Positions 53,499 through 62,399 of a DNA stretch of 64,000 bases are shown here, one piece after another. Source of the DNA: Thiodiazotropha sp040506275 (GTDB lineage: Bacteria; Pseudomonadota; Gammaproteobacteria; Chromatiales; Chromatiaceae); contig JBEVXD010000007.1 of assembly GCA_040506275.1 (NCBI GenBank), positions 1 through 64,000 of the forward strand, in the 5' to 3' direction. The notes beneath the pieces were generated by a model that did not search any database, was not told where the DNA came from, and was given only the letters and a program-made list of their open reading frames with translations. The position numbers were made by a program, and so were the translations under genes. The stretch's first letter is position 1; each line of letters begins with the position of its first letter.

Positions 53499-56063
53499 AT
53501 GAGTTACAAGAAAATTAAAGACAATCTTTATCAACGCTTGAATCTGTCACGGCGCTCATTTTTAAAAACGACTGCAGCTGGAAGTGCCGCAGTCGCGGCT
53601 GGTGGTCTAGTGGAAATAAAGACAGCCAAAAACGCAAAAGCTTTCGCATACGAACCATACCCAAAGGATGATGAGTTAGAGACTGTAGTAACAAGTTGTG
53701 CGCACAACTGTGGCTCACGTCATATGCTTGTAGCACATAAGTGGAAAGACGTTATTGTACGACTCTCATCAGATGATGGCCGCTACCAGCGCGGAGGAGA
53801 GTTCGGCAAAGATACAAATGAAGAACCACAACTCAGGGCCTGTCTACGGGGTCGATCTTATCGTCAACGGCTCTATTCCGCAGAGCGACTACTGTATCCT
53901 ATGATGCGGGTGGGAGAACGAGGTGAGGGTAAATTCAAACGGGTCTCCTGGGATGAGGCTTTAGACTTTGTAGCCAAGAAGATGGTCCATCTTAAGGATA
54001 CTTATGGACGGACTGCGATATTGGATCAGAGTTATGCTGGCGCATCCTATGGTGTATTACATAAGTCAGATCAGATTGAGGGTTTACTTGGTCGATTTCT
54101 CGGTATGTTTGGTTGTCGAACCAGTTCATGGTCCGTACCGTCTTATCAGGGTACAACATTCAGTTCACGCATGACGTTTGGCACGATTGAAGACGGCAAT
54201 GAAGATGACGCTTTTGCCCATTCTAAACTTATTATTATGTGGGGATGGAATCCTGCGTACACGTTCCATGGTGGTAATACATTCATGTATATGCGCATGG
54301 CGAAACAGCGTGGTTGTAAGTTTGTCATCATAGATCCTCAATATACAGATTCTGCTTCTGCCTATGACGCATGGTGGATTCCAATACGACCTAATACCGA
54401 TGCAGCAATGATGGCAGGCATGGCTCATTACATATTTACAAACAATTTGCATGACCAATCATTTATCGACCGATTTTGCCAGGGTATGGATGCGGGTACC
54501 ATGCCAGAATGGGCGCAGGGTAAAGAGAATTTTAAAGACTATATCCTTGGCAAGTACGACAACGAGCCTAAGACCCCAGAGTGGGCAGCAGAGATCTGTG
54601 GTGTATCTGCTAAGGATATAATCAAACTCGCTGACATGTACGCAAAAACTAAACCAGCAGCTCTCAAGGCATCCTGGGCACCAGGTCGTAATGCATATGG
54701 TGAACAGTATAATCGTATGGCTGCAGCACTCCAGGCGATGACAGGTAATATTGGTATTCTAGGAGGGTGTGCTGAAGGTGTGGGTAAAGCCTGGCACGCT
54801 GAAGCAGTAGCCTACCCTTACGATCAATACTCCAACATATGGTTCCAAGCAATCAAGTCAGATCGGTGGGCACATTGTGTACTGAATTACCCTAATGTAA
54901 AGCGTGAGGAAATTGGGCTTTGGCAGCGTGAAGATGAAACAGACGGCCAAATACCAAACATCAAGGGGATCTTCTGGCAAGGATCTGACTGGTTTAATCA
55001 ACTCACAAATATCAATAAAGAGATTGAGGCGATTAATAAGTTAGAGTTAGTAGTTTGCATGGACTCCACAATCACACCATCAGGCCTATACGCGGATATC
55101 CTGTTACCAATTGCTACACATTTTGAAAGACATGATGTAGCACTTCCATGGTACAAAGGGCACTATTATATTCACCGCCCTAAAGTTATTGAACCTATGG
55201 GCGAATCAAAGACTGATCTCCAGGTGTTCACTGAATTAGCTTATCGTATCGGTGGTAATACCTTTGGCCAAGCATACAATCCCAAAGCTAATCGAGACTA
55301 TTTCAATATCGATGAAAATGTAGATGAAGCATATTTAAGAGAGTGGTGGGAGACAAAGGTAATTGCTCACCAACATGTAGATATGTCATGGGATGAGTTT
55401 AAGCAGAGGGGTGTTTACAAATTTATATTTGATCAGCCACATGTAGCTTTTCGTGATCAAATTGAAAATGGAACCAATTTCCCTACTCCTTCAGGCAAAA
55501 TTGAGATTCTGGCAACCCAGCTAGCCCAGATCACTGATTGGAAAAAGACCATGTATGGGTATGAGATCCCGTATATTCCAAAGTGGATCGAGCCTTGGGA
55601 GTATCTAAAAAGTCCAAAGACGAAGAAGCATCCATTCCATTTAATTTCACCACACCCACGTTGGAGAACACACTCGATTTTTAATAATTGTAGTTGGTTA
55701 CGTGAAACTTATGAGCAGGAAGTAACTATAAATGCTTCTGATGCTAAAAAACTAGGCATTAAAACCGGTGATACTGTACAGGTATGGAATGATCGAGGGA
55801 AATGTGTGGTACCAGCATATGTAACTGAGCGTTGTATGCCTGGTGTTGCAGTATTGCATGAAGGAGCCTGGATCGACCTGGATTCAAACGGCGTAGACCG
55901 AGCTGGTAATCCGGATATGTTGACACTGGACGAACCAAGTCCTGCAGGAGCTTTTGCTTACAATACTGTTCTTTGTAATATTGCTAGAACAGAACTTGAA
56001 CATAGACCTGGCTGGGATAAATTGGCGACATCACGTGCCCATGTATTTCGTCGTGATCTTTAA
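53499..56063 (+). CDS. Tat-exported molybdopterin oxidoreductase (DmsA-like)
   Basis: The 854-residue catalytic subunit has a twin-arginine signal (LSRRSFLKTTAAGSAAVA; R18-R19) and matches DMSO-reductase-family DmsA/YnfE: RACLRGRS, RVGERGEGKFKRVSWDEALD, WDRLPI-type IDPQYTD, WWIPIRPNTDAAMM, ATFPTPSGKIEI-type TPSGKIEIL and a C-terminal MPT-binding end. S215 (WSVPSYQG) aligns with the DmsA molybdenum-ligand Ser. The [4Fe-4S] site reads C67-x3-C71-x3-H75...C115: the third ligand is His, where DmsA has Cys. The start is the ATG 8 bp after GGAG. Partners are the Fe-S gene downstream, TorD and the cytochrome. Substrate unknown (DMSO-like, S-oxide or other oxyanion). Confidence 0.9.
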   Translation: MSYKKIKDNLYQRLNLSRRSFLKTTAAGSAAVAAGGLVEIKTAKNAKAFAYEPYPKDDELETVVTSCAHNCGSRHMLVAHKWKDVIVRLSSDDGRYQRGGEFGKDTNEEPQLRACLRGRSYRQRLYSAERLLYPMMRVGERGEGKFKRVSWDEALDFVAKKMVHLKDTYGRTAILDQSYAGASYGVLHKSDQIEGLLGRFLGMFGCRTSSWSVPSYQGTTFSSRMTFGTIEDGNEDDAFAHSKLIIMWGWNPAYTFHGGNTFMYMRMAKQRGCKFVIIDPQYTDSASAYDAWWIPIRPNTDAAMMAGMAHYIFTNNLHDQSFIDRFCQGMDAGTMPEWAQGKENFKDYILGKYDNEPKTPEWAAEICGVSAKDIIKLADMYAKTKPAALKASWAPGRNAYGEQYNRMAAALQAMTGNIGILGGCAEGVGKAWHAEAVAYPYDQYSNIWFQAIKSDRWAHCVLNYPNVKREEIGLWQREDETDGQIPNIKGIFWQGSDWFNQLTNINKEIEAINKLELVVCMDSTITPSGLYADILLPIATHFERHDVALPWYKGHYYIHRPKVIEPMGESKTDLQVFTELAYRIGGNTFGQAYNPKANRDYFNIDENVDEAYLREWWETKVIAHQHVDMSWDEFKQRGVYKFIFDQPHVAFRDQIENGTNFPTPSGKIEILATQLAQITDWKKTMYGYEIPYIPKWIEPWEYLKSPKTKKHPFHLISPHPRWRTHSIFNNCSWLRETYEQEVTINASDAKKLGIKTGDTVQVWNDRGKCVVPAYVTERCMPGVAVLHEGAWIDLDSNGVDRAGNPDMLTLDEPSPAGAFAYNTVLCNIARTELEHRPGWDKLATSRAHVFRRDL

Positions 56064-56080
56064 TCTTGGAGGATAAGAGT

Positions 56081-56746
56081 ATGTCAAACAAAAAAGACAA
56101 AGCCAAGATCAAAGAAGCGGTCAAGAGACGTAAGCGTCAGACTTACACGCCAGTCAAACCTGATCTTCAGTTAGGATTTATACATAATAATGTTGACTGT
56201 ATTGGTTGCCGTGCCTGTGAGATAGCCTGTAAGGATAAAAACGGATTATCTGCTGGACCACGGTTCAGACGGGTACAGTATATCGAAGGCGGAAAATATC
56301 CGGATGTGTTTGCATACAAAGTAAACATGTCATGCAATCATTGTGAATCTCCAGCTTGTTTACCCACATGCCCTACTGGTGCAATTTTTAAGCGAAAACA
56401 GGATGGAATTGTCGATATAGACTCAACACTCTGTATTGGTTGCCGCCGTTGTGAAGCTGCATGTCCTTACGGAGCACCTCAATTTGATCCTAGTGATTCA
56501 ATAGTTAAAAAATGTAATATGTGTGTTGATGAGATTGAAGCTGGTCGCAAACCTTATTGTGTAATGGCATGTATGATGCGTGTACTAGATATAGGTTCGA
56601 TAGATAAAATATGGGATGGAGAGTTGGAAACAGTTGCAATGGGACCTCATGACCAGGTTACCCGTCAAGTTAAAAACATGGCAAATATAGACTTAACCAA
56701 ACCTTCCATTGGTTTCGTTGCCCATAGCAAAGGGAAAGTCAAATAA
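56081..56746 (+). CDS. DmsB-like 4x[4Fe-4S] electron-transfer subunit
   Basis: The 221-residue protein begins after a strong GGAGG (the TTG-started longer frame is rejected). It has a basic N-terminus without signal peptide, so it is probably exported with the Tat partner. Four Cys groups are visible: CIGCRACEIAC, CNHCESPACLPTC, CIGCRRCEAAC, and CNMC with YCVMAC, 16 cysteines in all, as in DmsB/NrfC/PsrB-type subunits. It lies 17 bp after the molybdoenzyme and is followed by the TorD gene with 1 bp overlap. There is no dmsC-type anchor directly after; an NrfD protein at 62400 could take that role. Confidence 0.92.
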   Translation: MSNKKDKAKIKEAVKRRKRQTYTPVKPDLQLGFIHNNVDCIGCRACEIACKDKNGLSAGPRFRRVQYIEGGKYPDVFAYKVNMSCNHCESPACLPTCPTGAIFKRKQDGIVDIDSTLCIGCRRCEAACPYGAPQFDPSDSIVKKCNMCVDEIEAGRKPYCVMACMMRVLDIGSIDKIWDGELETVAMGPHDQVTRQVKNMANIDLTKPSIGFVAHSKGKVK

Positions 56747-57519
56747 TGGGACAGGCAAATAATAAAAAGAAAAGTTCATCAATAGAGGTCTTGAGAGTGT
56801 TTTTTCAAGTAATCGCTGATGATATGAAATTGTTTGTCTTATTGCACGATAAGGAACCGGATGCAACACTTCTAAAAGCACTACTAGAGAATGATTTTCC
56901 AAATGGATTGGGTCTCAACTTAGTTACTGAATATAGTGCGCAAGGTAGAAATATTATAGAGAAAGCACTTTCTGCTTTATCTGAAAATATTGACCAATCA
57001 GTGATTGATGAACTGGCAGTCGATTATGCCAATATATATCTCAACTACAGAATACATGCCTCTCCTGAAGAATCTGTTTGGATTGATGAAGAGGACCTTA
57101 CCTGCCAAGACAGTATGTTTCAGGTACGTTCGTGGTATGAAAAATATGGAATGCAGGCTGAAAACTGGCGCATAAGACCTGATGATCATCTAGTTTTACA
57201 GCTTCAGTTTCTCAATTACCTGTTTTCAATAGCAAAATCACAAACAGATCTTCAAGAAATTGCACAATTTATGGATGAACATCTTTTACGCTGGCTTAGC
57301 TCTTTTTCTGAGCGTGTAGCTAATCGTTGTGATACGCCCTATTTTGCAGGTATTGCACTGCTGACAAATGCTTATTGTGAGGAACTTAGAGATCTGATTG
57401 CAACTATTGTTGATCAATCGCGACCAACCCAGGAAGAAATTGAAAAAAGAATGAAGCCAAGTGCTAATATAGAGGAGGTACAAGTAAGCTTTATGCCTGG
57501 ATTAGGGCCTGCAGTATGA
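56746..57519 (+). CDS. TorD/DmsD-family chaperone
   Basis: The 257-residue protein belongs to the TorD family of cytoplasmic chaperones that bind the Tat signal of molybdoenzymes and assist cofactor loading. The family block is DYANIYLNYRIHASPEESVW followed by CQDSMFQVRSWYEKYGM, and a further helix WRIRPDDHLVLQLQFL. Its start overlaps the Fe-S gene stop by one base (TAATG). It should serve the molybdoenzyme at 53499. The N-terminal 15 residues are lysine-rich. Confidence 0.9.
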   Translation: MGQANNKKKSSSIEVLRVFFQVIADDMKLFVLLHDKEPDATLLKALLENDFPNGLGLNLVTEYSAQGRNIIEKALSALSENIDQSVIDELAVDYANIYLNYRIHASPEESVWIDEEDLTCQDSMFQVRSWYEKYGMQAENWRIRPDDHLVLQLQFLNYLFSIAKSQTDLQEIAQFMDEHLLRWLSSFSERVANRCDTPYFAGIALLTNAYCEELRDLIATIVDQSRPTQEEIEKRMKPSANIEEVQVSFMPGLGPAV

Positions 57520-57585
57520 AAGAGCATTCGTTATAAGGTGTTTATGTAACAAACAATAGTAATATATTGTTTGAAGAGATAAATC

Positions 57586-58662
57586 ATGCAAAAACTGAAT
57601 GACTATTTTAATTATGCAAAAGATTCAGTACAGATTGCTGATATCATTGAAGATCGATGTGTTCACTCAAATATTGAAGTAGCAAGCTGTAAGGCATGTG
57701 TTGATGTGTGCCCTAAGGATGCATGGTTACTTGATGATGAATCACTTCTACTGAATGAATCAGTGTGTGATGGATGTGGATTATGCTCACCAGCATGCCC
57801 TGAAGGGGCCATCACAATCAATAATGAAATCCTAGTTGGACAATTACATGATTCAAGTATCGCTATATGTGCGTGTGAATATACCATTCCTGCTGACAAG
57901 GAGGGTGTGTTGCCATGCATTAATGCCATCGGATTGCAGGAGATTCTGACACTATATGAACGTGGTATTTCAAAGTGGTCTGTTACAACACTTGAATGTA
58001 ATGATTGCAAAAGAGGAAAAGGTGTACATCTCTCAGAGAAGATAAACCATCTAAATAATTCACTTAGAAAAACAGGAAAGAGAGAAATAAGATTAAGCCT
58101 GATATCTATACGTGAATGGTTAGAGATAACCCAGTCTATCAGCGAAGACCTTTCTGGACCAAAATTAAGTCGTAGAGGTTTTTTAGAAGGTATTATAAGT
58201 ACTGGATTTAATAAAAGGATTGAGCTACAGAACTCTGTACTAAATAAAAGTATCTCTTTTAAACCTCCAGGAAAACTCTTACCTAAGGCAATTGAAAGCC
58301 ACATTTGGCCTTTTCTACCTGAAATAGACGGCCATTCATGTAATGGCTGCAATGCTTGCGTCAAAGTTTGCCAACACCAGGCTATTCAGCTGCTTAAATT
58401 TGACACTGAATTCAGCTATTACATACAACCAGAAGCTTGTAGCGGCTGTAAAATGTGTTCAGATGTTTGTGAACTGGATGCAGTGACGGTTAGAGAGTGG
58501 AAATCCTCTGTAAAACAACAGATTGAACTTACAAGTAATAACTGTTCAAGTTGTGGAAATCTATTCCATATTCCTAAGAAGCAGTCAGACGAAAATGCAG
58601 GTTACTGTCAGATTTGCCGCCAGCAGAACATCAATAGTAATCTCTATCAAATTCTTAAATGA
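57586..58662 (+). CDS. Multi-cluster ferredoxin-type protein with C-terminal zinc ribbon
   Basis: The 358-residue protein carries two ferredoxin modules: an N-terminal one (CKACVDVCPKDA, CDGCGLCSPACPEGA) and a C-terminal one (CNGCNACVKVCQHQA, CSGCKMCSDVCELDA), so about four [4Fe-4S] clusters. Between them are CACEYTIPADKEG and CNDCKRGKG pairs and a Tat-like internal SRRGFLEG. The end has CSSCGNL...YCQIC, a zinc-ribbon/rubredoxin-like finger. There is no signal peptide. It may be a cytoplasmic electron donor or maturation factor for the molybdoenzyme; the family is not one I can name. It begins 66 bp after the TorD gene. Confidence 0.82.
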   Translation: MQKLNDYFNYAKDSVQIADIIEDRCVHSNIEVASCKACVDVCPKDAWLLDDESLLLNESVCDGCGLCSPACPEGAITINNEILVGQLHDSSIAICACEYTIPADKEGVLPCINAIGLQEILTLYERGISKWSVTTLECNDCKRGKGVHLSEKINHLNNSLRKTGKREIRLSLISIREWLEITQSISEDLSGPKLSRRGFLEGIISTGFNKRIELQNSVLNKSISFKPPGKLLPKAIESHIWPFLPEIDGHSCNGCNACVKVCQHQAIQLLKFDTEFSYYIQPEACSGCKMCSDVCELDAVTVREWKSSVKQQIELTSNNCSSCGNLFHIPKKQSDENAGYCQICRQQNINSNLYQILK

Positions 58663-58799
58663 ATTTCTTTTTTAATATAGTCCCTTAATTTTATTGTCTT
58701 AAAATCTCACAATTCAATAACATTTTACATATCAAACGAGACAATTAGTGAAACTATGGTCTAGTTATTATTAATGATTAGTTTACAGCGACCTGAACG

Positions 58800-60431
58800 A
58801 TGAACAACAGAGAATCTCTGAATTCCTATAACCCATTGTTTTATTTATTTTTTATCATGATTCTGGGTTTAGTTTTAGTCAGTTGCTCAGTAGAACCTCC
58901 TCAGTTTAATAACGAGCACAAGGATAATAACTCTTCGTCATCACAAAACCTTGAGTTTGCACCAGGACTGGCTTGGCTCAATGTTAGTAGACCACTATTA
59001 TACGATGACCTGTTGGGTAAGGTTGTAATACTCGATTTTTGGACATACGGATGTATTAATTGTGTACATGTACTTGCTGATCTTAAAAAACTTGAGAAGA
59101 AGTATGGCGATCAGTTATTAGTAATAGGTGTTCACACACCAAAATTCGACAATGAAAAGAACCTAGAAACAGTTCGTAATATAGTAGTGAGGTATGGCAT
59201 TGATCATCCTGTTGTTAACGATATAGACTCAACACTGGCTAGAATGTATGGCATGCGTGCCTGGCCAACACGGGTAGTCATTAATCCAGCGGGCGAAGTA
59301 CTTGGCAAGGTAACAGGTGAAGGTAAATATGACCTGTTTGATCAAACAATTAGTAACTTATTAACTGATCACAAAGCAATTCTAGATTCCTCAACTTTAC
59401 CACTTCAACTGGAACGTCAACGTTTCGATGCATCACTTTTAGCAGCACCTGGAAAAATAGCAACTTCCAAAGATTTTGTCGTTATCAGTGACACCTTACA
59501 TAATAGAATCATACTGACTGATCACCAGGGTTTTATTCGCAAAATAATAGGGGGTAAAACTGCCGGTTACAAGGATGGTCACTGCAGTATGGCACGATTT
59601 AATATGCCCCAGGGAGTAGCTATCACTGAAAATGGCATCTATGTTGCAGATACAGGCAATCACCTGATACGTCATATTGATATTGACGAATGCCATGTCA
59701 AAACAATAGCTGGAAATGGAATCCTCGATCGGAAAAAAGAGGGAAAATTCGACGCACTCTCAGTCGGACTTGCATCTCCTTGGGCTCTAGCAACACAAGG
59801 AGACAGACTCTACATTGCAATGGCAGGCAGTCATCAGATATGGCTCTATAATAAAACGACTGAAAAGATTGGCCCATATGCTGGCTCGGGACGTGAGGGT
59901 ATCGATGACGGCCCTCTCAAGAATTCTACTTTCAGCCAACCAAGTGGCTTGAGTATTTCAGGAGATTGGTTATATATTGCTGACGCAGAAGATTCTGCGA
60001 TCAGACGGATACAGTTAATCGATAAAAAGGTTGAAACCGTCGTAGGCACTGGTTTGTTCGATTTTGGTGATCGTGATGGTAAGTTGCACCAAGCAAAACT
60101 TCAACATGTACTTGGTATTGCCGCTCATAGTGAGAATCGTCTACTCATTGCAGATACATATAACCACAAAGTGAAGACAATAGACTTAAATCAAGGGACG
60201 ATAAATACAGTTGTAGGTGATGGTCAGCCAGGAAACAGCCGCTATACAGATACACTGTTTCAACTGAATGAACCTGGTGGTTTAGCCTTTCTTGGAGATA
60301 AACTACTTGTTACTGACACCAATAACCATCGCATAATTAGTTACGACTTGACTACCAATATAAGTACTATATGGCCAATTTCTGAAACAAAACAACCTGC
60401 TTATCAATCAGACAAAAAAGATCCTGATTAG
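58800..60431 (+). CDS. Lipoprotein with thioredoxin-like domain and NHL beta-propeller
   Basis: The 543-residue protein has a lipoprotein signal (ILGLVLVSCSVE; lipobox LVSC), a thioredoxin-fold domain at about 65-190 with the active-site pair C-x2-C (YGCINCVHVLADLKKL, AWPTRVVINPAGEVLGKV), and from about 205 five to six NHL repeats (ADTGNHLIRHI, ADAEDSAIRRI, ADTYNHKVKTID, TDTNNHRII). The layout resembles NHLRC2-type proteins. A periplasmic membrane-anchored thiol/disulfide or maturation role for the respiratory complex is likely (inference). It lies 137 bp after the ferredoxin gene, with no separate promoter found. Confidence 0.87.
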   Translation: MNNRESLNSYNPLFYLFFIMILGLVLVSCSVEPPQFNNEHKDNNSSSSQNLEFAPGLAWLNVSRPLLYDDLLGKVVILDFWTYGCINCVHVLADLKKLEKKYGDQLLVIGVHTPKFDNEKNLETVRNIVVRYGIDHPVVNDIDSTLARMYGMRAWPTRVVINPAGEVLGKVTGEGKYDLFDQTISNLLTDHKAILDSSTLPLQLERQRFDASLLAAPGKIATSKDFVVISDTLHNRIILTDHQGFIRKIIGGKTAGYKDGHCSMARFNMPQGVAITENGIYVADTGNHLIRHIDIDECHVKTIAGNGILDRKKEGKFDALSVGLASPWALATQGDRLYIAMAGSHQIWLYNKTTEKIGPYAGSGREGIDDGPLKNSTFSQPSGLSISGDWLYIADAEDSAIRRIQLIDKKVETVVGTGLFDFGDRDGKLHQAKLQHVLGIAAHSENRLLIADTYNHKVKTIDLNQGTINTVVGDGQPGNSRYTDTLFQLNEPGGLAFLGDKLLVTDTNNHRIISYDLTTNISTIWPISETKQPAYQSDKKDPD

Positions 60432-60611
60432 GCCACAAGATTGAGTCTTATTTCATATATATTTTACTAGTGATTACCTAATATATCATTCACTTCCTAG
60501 CAATAGATCCTCTAAATACAAACAAGACCTGCCTATTACTACGAATTCTGCAAATTTTCAGTAGCGCAACATTCAAACTTATTTATCACAACCTCACTCA
60601 TTGAGTTAGAG

Positions 60612-60637
60612 CATGCCAATTTGGCATGTATTTTTTT
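60612..60637 (+). terminator. Terminator of the main operon
   Basis: CATGCC, AATTT, GGCATG is a perfect stem followed by TA and a run of seven T, about 180 bp after the last stop at 60431. The remaining parts of the 60432-60966 gap hold the regulatory sites of the next unit. Confidence 0.7.
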
Positions 60638-60678
60638 CTCAATATAACAATTAGTTAAGCAACACAAAGCGGAAAGCC

Positions 60679-60693
60679 ATGACATTCTGTCAT
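60679..60693. promoter_or_regulatory. TGACA-N3-TGTCA palindrome upstream of the third sigma-54 promoter
   Basis: ATGACATTCTGTCAT is a perfect 15-bp palindrome of the same form as that at 49860. It lies about 120 bp upstream of the expected start from the 60782 promoter, well placed for an NtrC-type activator. Confidence 0.7.
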
Positions 60694-60781
60694 ATCTCAA
60701 TAGAAATCTTCGCTAAAAGATAGAAACTTGCAATTCATTTTTTCAATAACAAACAACATGATACAAACCAATAAGTAACTG

Positions 60782-60797
60782 TGGCATGGTGATTGCT
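60782..60797 (+). promoter_or_regulatory. Sigma-54 promoter of the second module
   Basis: TGGCAT, GGTGA, TTGCT matches the -24/-12 consensus with exact GG-N10-GC spacing. It lies 169 bp before the first gene at 60967. Confidence 0.8.
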
Positions 60798-60966
60798 CTT
60801 AAATATTGATTCGGTCCATATATTTAATTTTGATACCAAAATAATAAATAGAACCAAATGAAGAACGACGAATAACATTTAGACATAAAACTACTTGGCT
60901 ATTTGCTAACCAAATCGCTGTGACTCAGAGCATAAATGATTTCTAAATGATACAAGAGGTTTTGCA

Positions 60967-61299
60967 ATGACAAAAAGATTGTCGACTTCAATCATAAAAT
61001 GGTTGCGCTATATTCTCCCACAGCAACAAGATAACCAGAATAAGGTTAGCGATATTGACAATACACGTCGGCGATTTTTTAAACGAACAGCGATTGGAGC
61101 AGTTACAGTCACAAGCACTGCAGGGATAGCTAAAACAATTGTTGATTCAATACCAAAACCCAGTCTAAAAAGTAGTTACATCAAAGATGCTGTAACCGGA
61201 GAAAATGAGTTAAAACAGCGTAAATTTGTTTTGATGTCGGTTCAGGAAAAAGAAGAAATGGTTCAGTCACTTATTGACAGTACCAATAATCAGTCCTGA
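60967..61299 (+). CDS. Small twin-arginine-signal protein
   Basis: The 110-residue protein has a basic N-terminus, then a Tat-like motif RRRFFKRTAIGAV (R34-R36) and a short mature part of about 55 residues with FVLMSVQEKEEMVQSLIDS. That segment resembles RLMTDDEKKDAIERLEERY near the N-terminus of the Fe-S protein that follows, and so it may be a domain related to the FeS partner's lead segment. No cysteine is present, so it binds no cluster itself. It is the first gene of the second module, 57 bp before the Fe-S gene. Confidence 0.72.
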   Translation: MTKRLSTSIIKWLRYILPQQQDNQNKVSDIDNTRRRFFKRTAIGAVTVTSTAGIAKTIVDSIPKPSLKSSYIKDAVTGENELKQRKFVLMSVQEKEEMVQSLIDSTNNQS

Positions 61300-61356
61300 T
61301 CACTCACCTTTACTACTGTCTGTTTCTATTGATTATTAATCAAGCAGAGGAAAAGC

Positions 61357-62385
61357 ATGACTAATGAAGAAGAACCAAAAGATTCTACTGTAGACAATAC
61401 TTCTCGTCGTGATTTTTTACGCAGCACAGGCACCTATACGGTTGCCTCTCTCTCTGGCGCGGCTATGTTGCTTTCTGACCCAAAACCAGCAAAGGCGAAT
61501 GTCAGCTGGGCCGAACATTTTCAAAAAAATTATCGGTTAATGACAGATGATGAGAAGAAGGACGCAATCGAAAGACTGGAAGAGCGATACTCAGCTGAAT
61601 TTGAAACAAAAGTTACAGTTGACGATACGCCATCAATTGATGGCGTCCTATTCGGCTATGCACTAAATATCCAAAAGTGTATTGGTTGCCGGAGATGTGT
61701 CAAAGCATGTGTCGCTGAAAACAACCAATCTCGTGGCGAAGAACAACAGATTGAATGGATCCGTGTATTACGCATGGAAAAGGGAAATTTTTCCGAGCAA
61801 GACAGGGATAAGACAGGATACCCGGAGGAGTATGGTATACAGGTTGGAGGTAATGCATATAAACCTGCAGGCGTTGTATTAGAGGGCCAACACTATTATG
61901 AGCCGGATCAGGTACCGGAAAAAGATGCCTTCTACTTCCCCATGCAATGTATGCAGTGTGAAAAGCCACCCTGTGTAAAGGTCTGCCCGGTTCGAACTAC
62001 CTATCGAGATCCTGATGGCATAGTTGTTATCGATTACAACTGGTGCATTGGCTGTCGAATGTGTATAGGTGCATGCCCATATTGGGCACGACGTTTCAAC
62101 TGGGGCGAACCCAACCTTCCAAAAGAAGAATTGAATCCTAATACCCATTATCTGGGTAATCGTCCACGCATGAAAGGTGTTGTAGAGAAGTGCACTTTCT
62201 GCGTTCAACGTACAAGAAAGGGTCGCTGGACAGCATGCGTCGAAGTCTGTCCTGTCGGTGCGAGAAAACTTGGAAACCTACTTGACCCAAACAGTGATGT
62301 TCGAAAAATCCTTGCCACCAAAAAAGTTTTTCGGCTAAGAGCAGATCTTAATACCTACCCAAAGTTTTTTTACTACATGGACTAA
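61357..62385 (+). CDS. Tat-exported 4x[4Fe-4S] protein (DsrO/HybA-like)
   Basis: The 342-residue protein has a twin-arginine signal (TSRRDFLRSTGTYTVASL; R17-R18) and then a lead segment RLMTDDEKKDAIERLEERY. The ferredoxin part has 16 cysteines in four groups: C108IGCRRCVKAC, CMQCEKPPCVKVC, CIGCRMCIGAC and CTFCVQRTRKGRWTACVEVC. It resembles periplasmic Fe-S subunits of the DsrO/HybA/TtrB type. The next gene is an NrfD-type anchor, so it probably hands electrons from the quinol pool to periplasmic partners. It could serve as a second electron-entry path to the molybdoenzyme. Confidence 0.9.
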   Translation: MTNEEEPKDSTVDNTSRRDFLRSTGTYTVASLSGAAMLLSDPKPAKANVSWAEHFQKNYRLMTDDEKKDAIERLEERYSAEFETKVTVDDTPSIDGVLFGYALNIQKCIGCRRCVKACVAENNQSRGEEQQIEWIRVLRMEKGNFSEQDRDKTGYPEEYGIQVGGNAYKPAGVVLEGQHYYEPDQVPEKDAFYFPMQCMQCEKPPCVKVCPVRTTYRDPDGIVVIDYNWCIGCRMCIGACPYWARRFNWGEPNLPKEELNPNTHYLGNRPRMKGVVEKCTFCVQRTRKGRWTACVEVCPVGARKLGNLLDPNSDVRKILATKKVFRLRADLNTYPKFFYYMD

Positions 62386-62399
62386 TTGGAGATCATACA

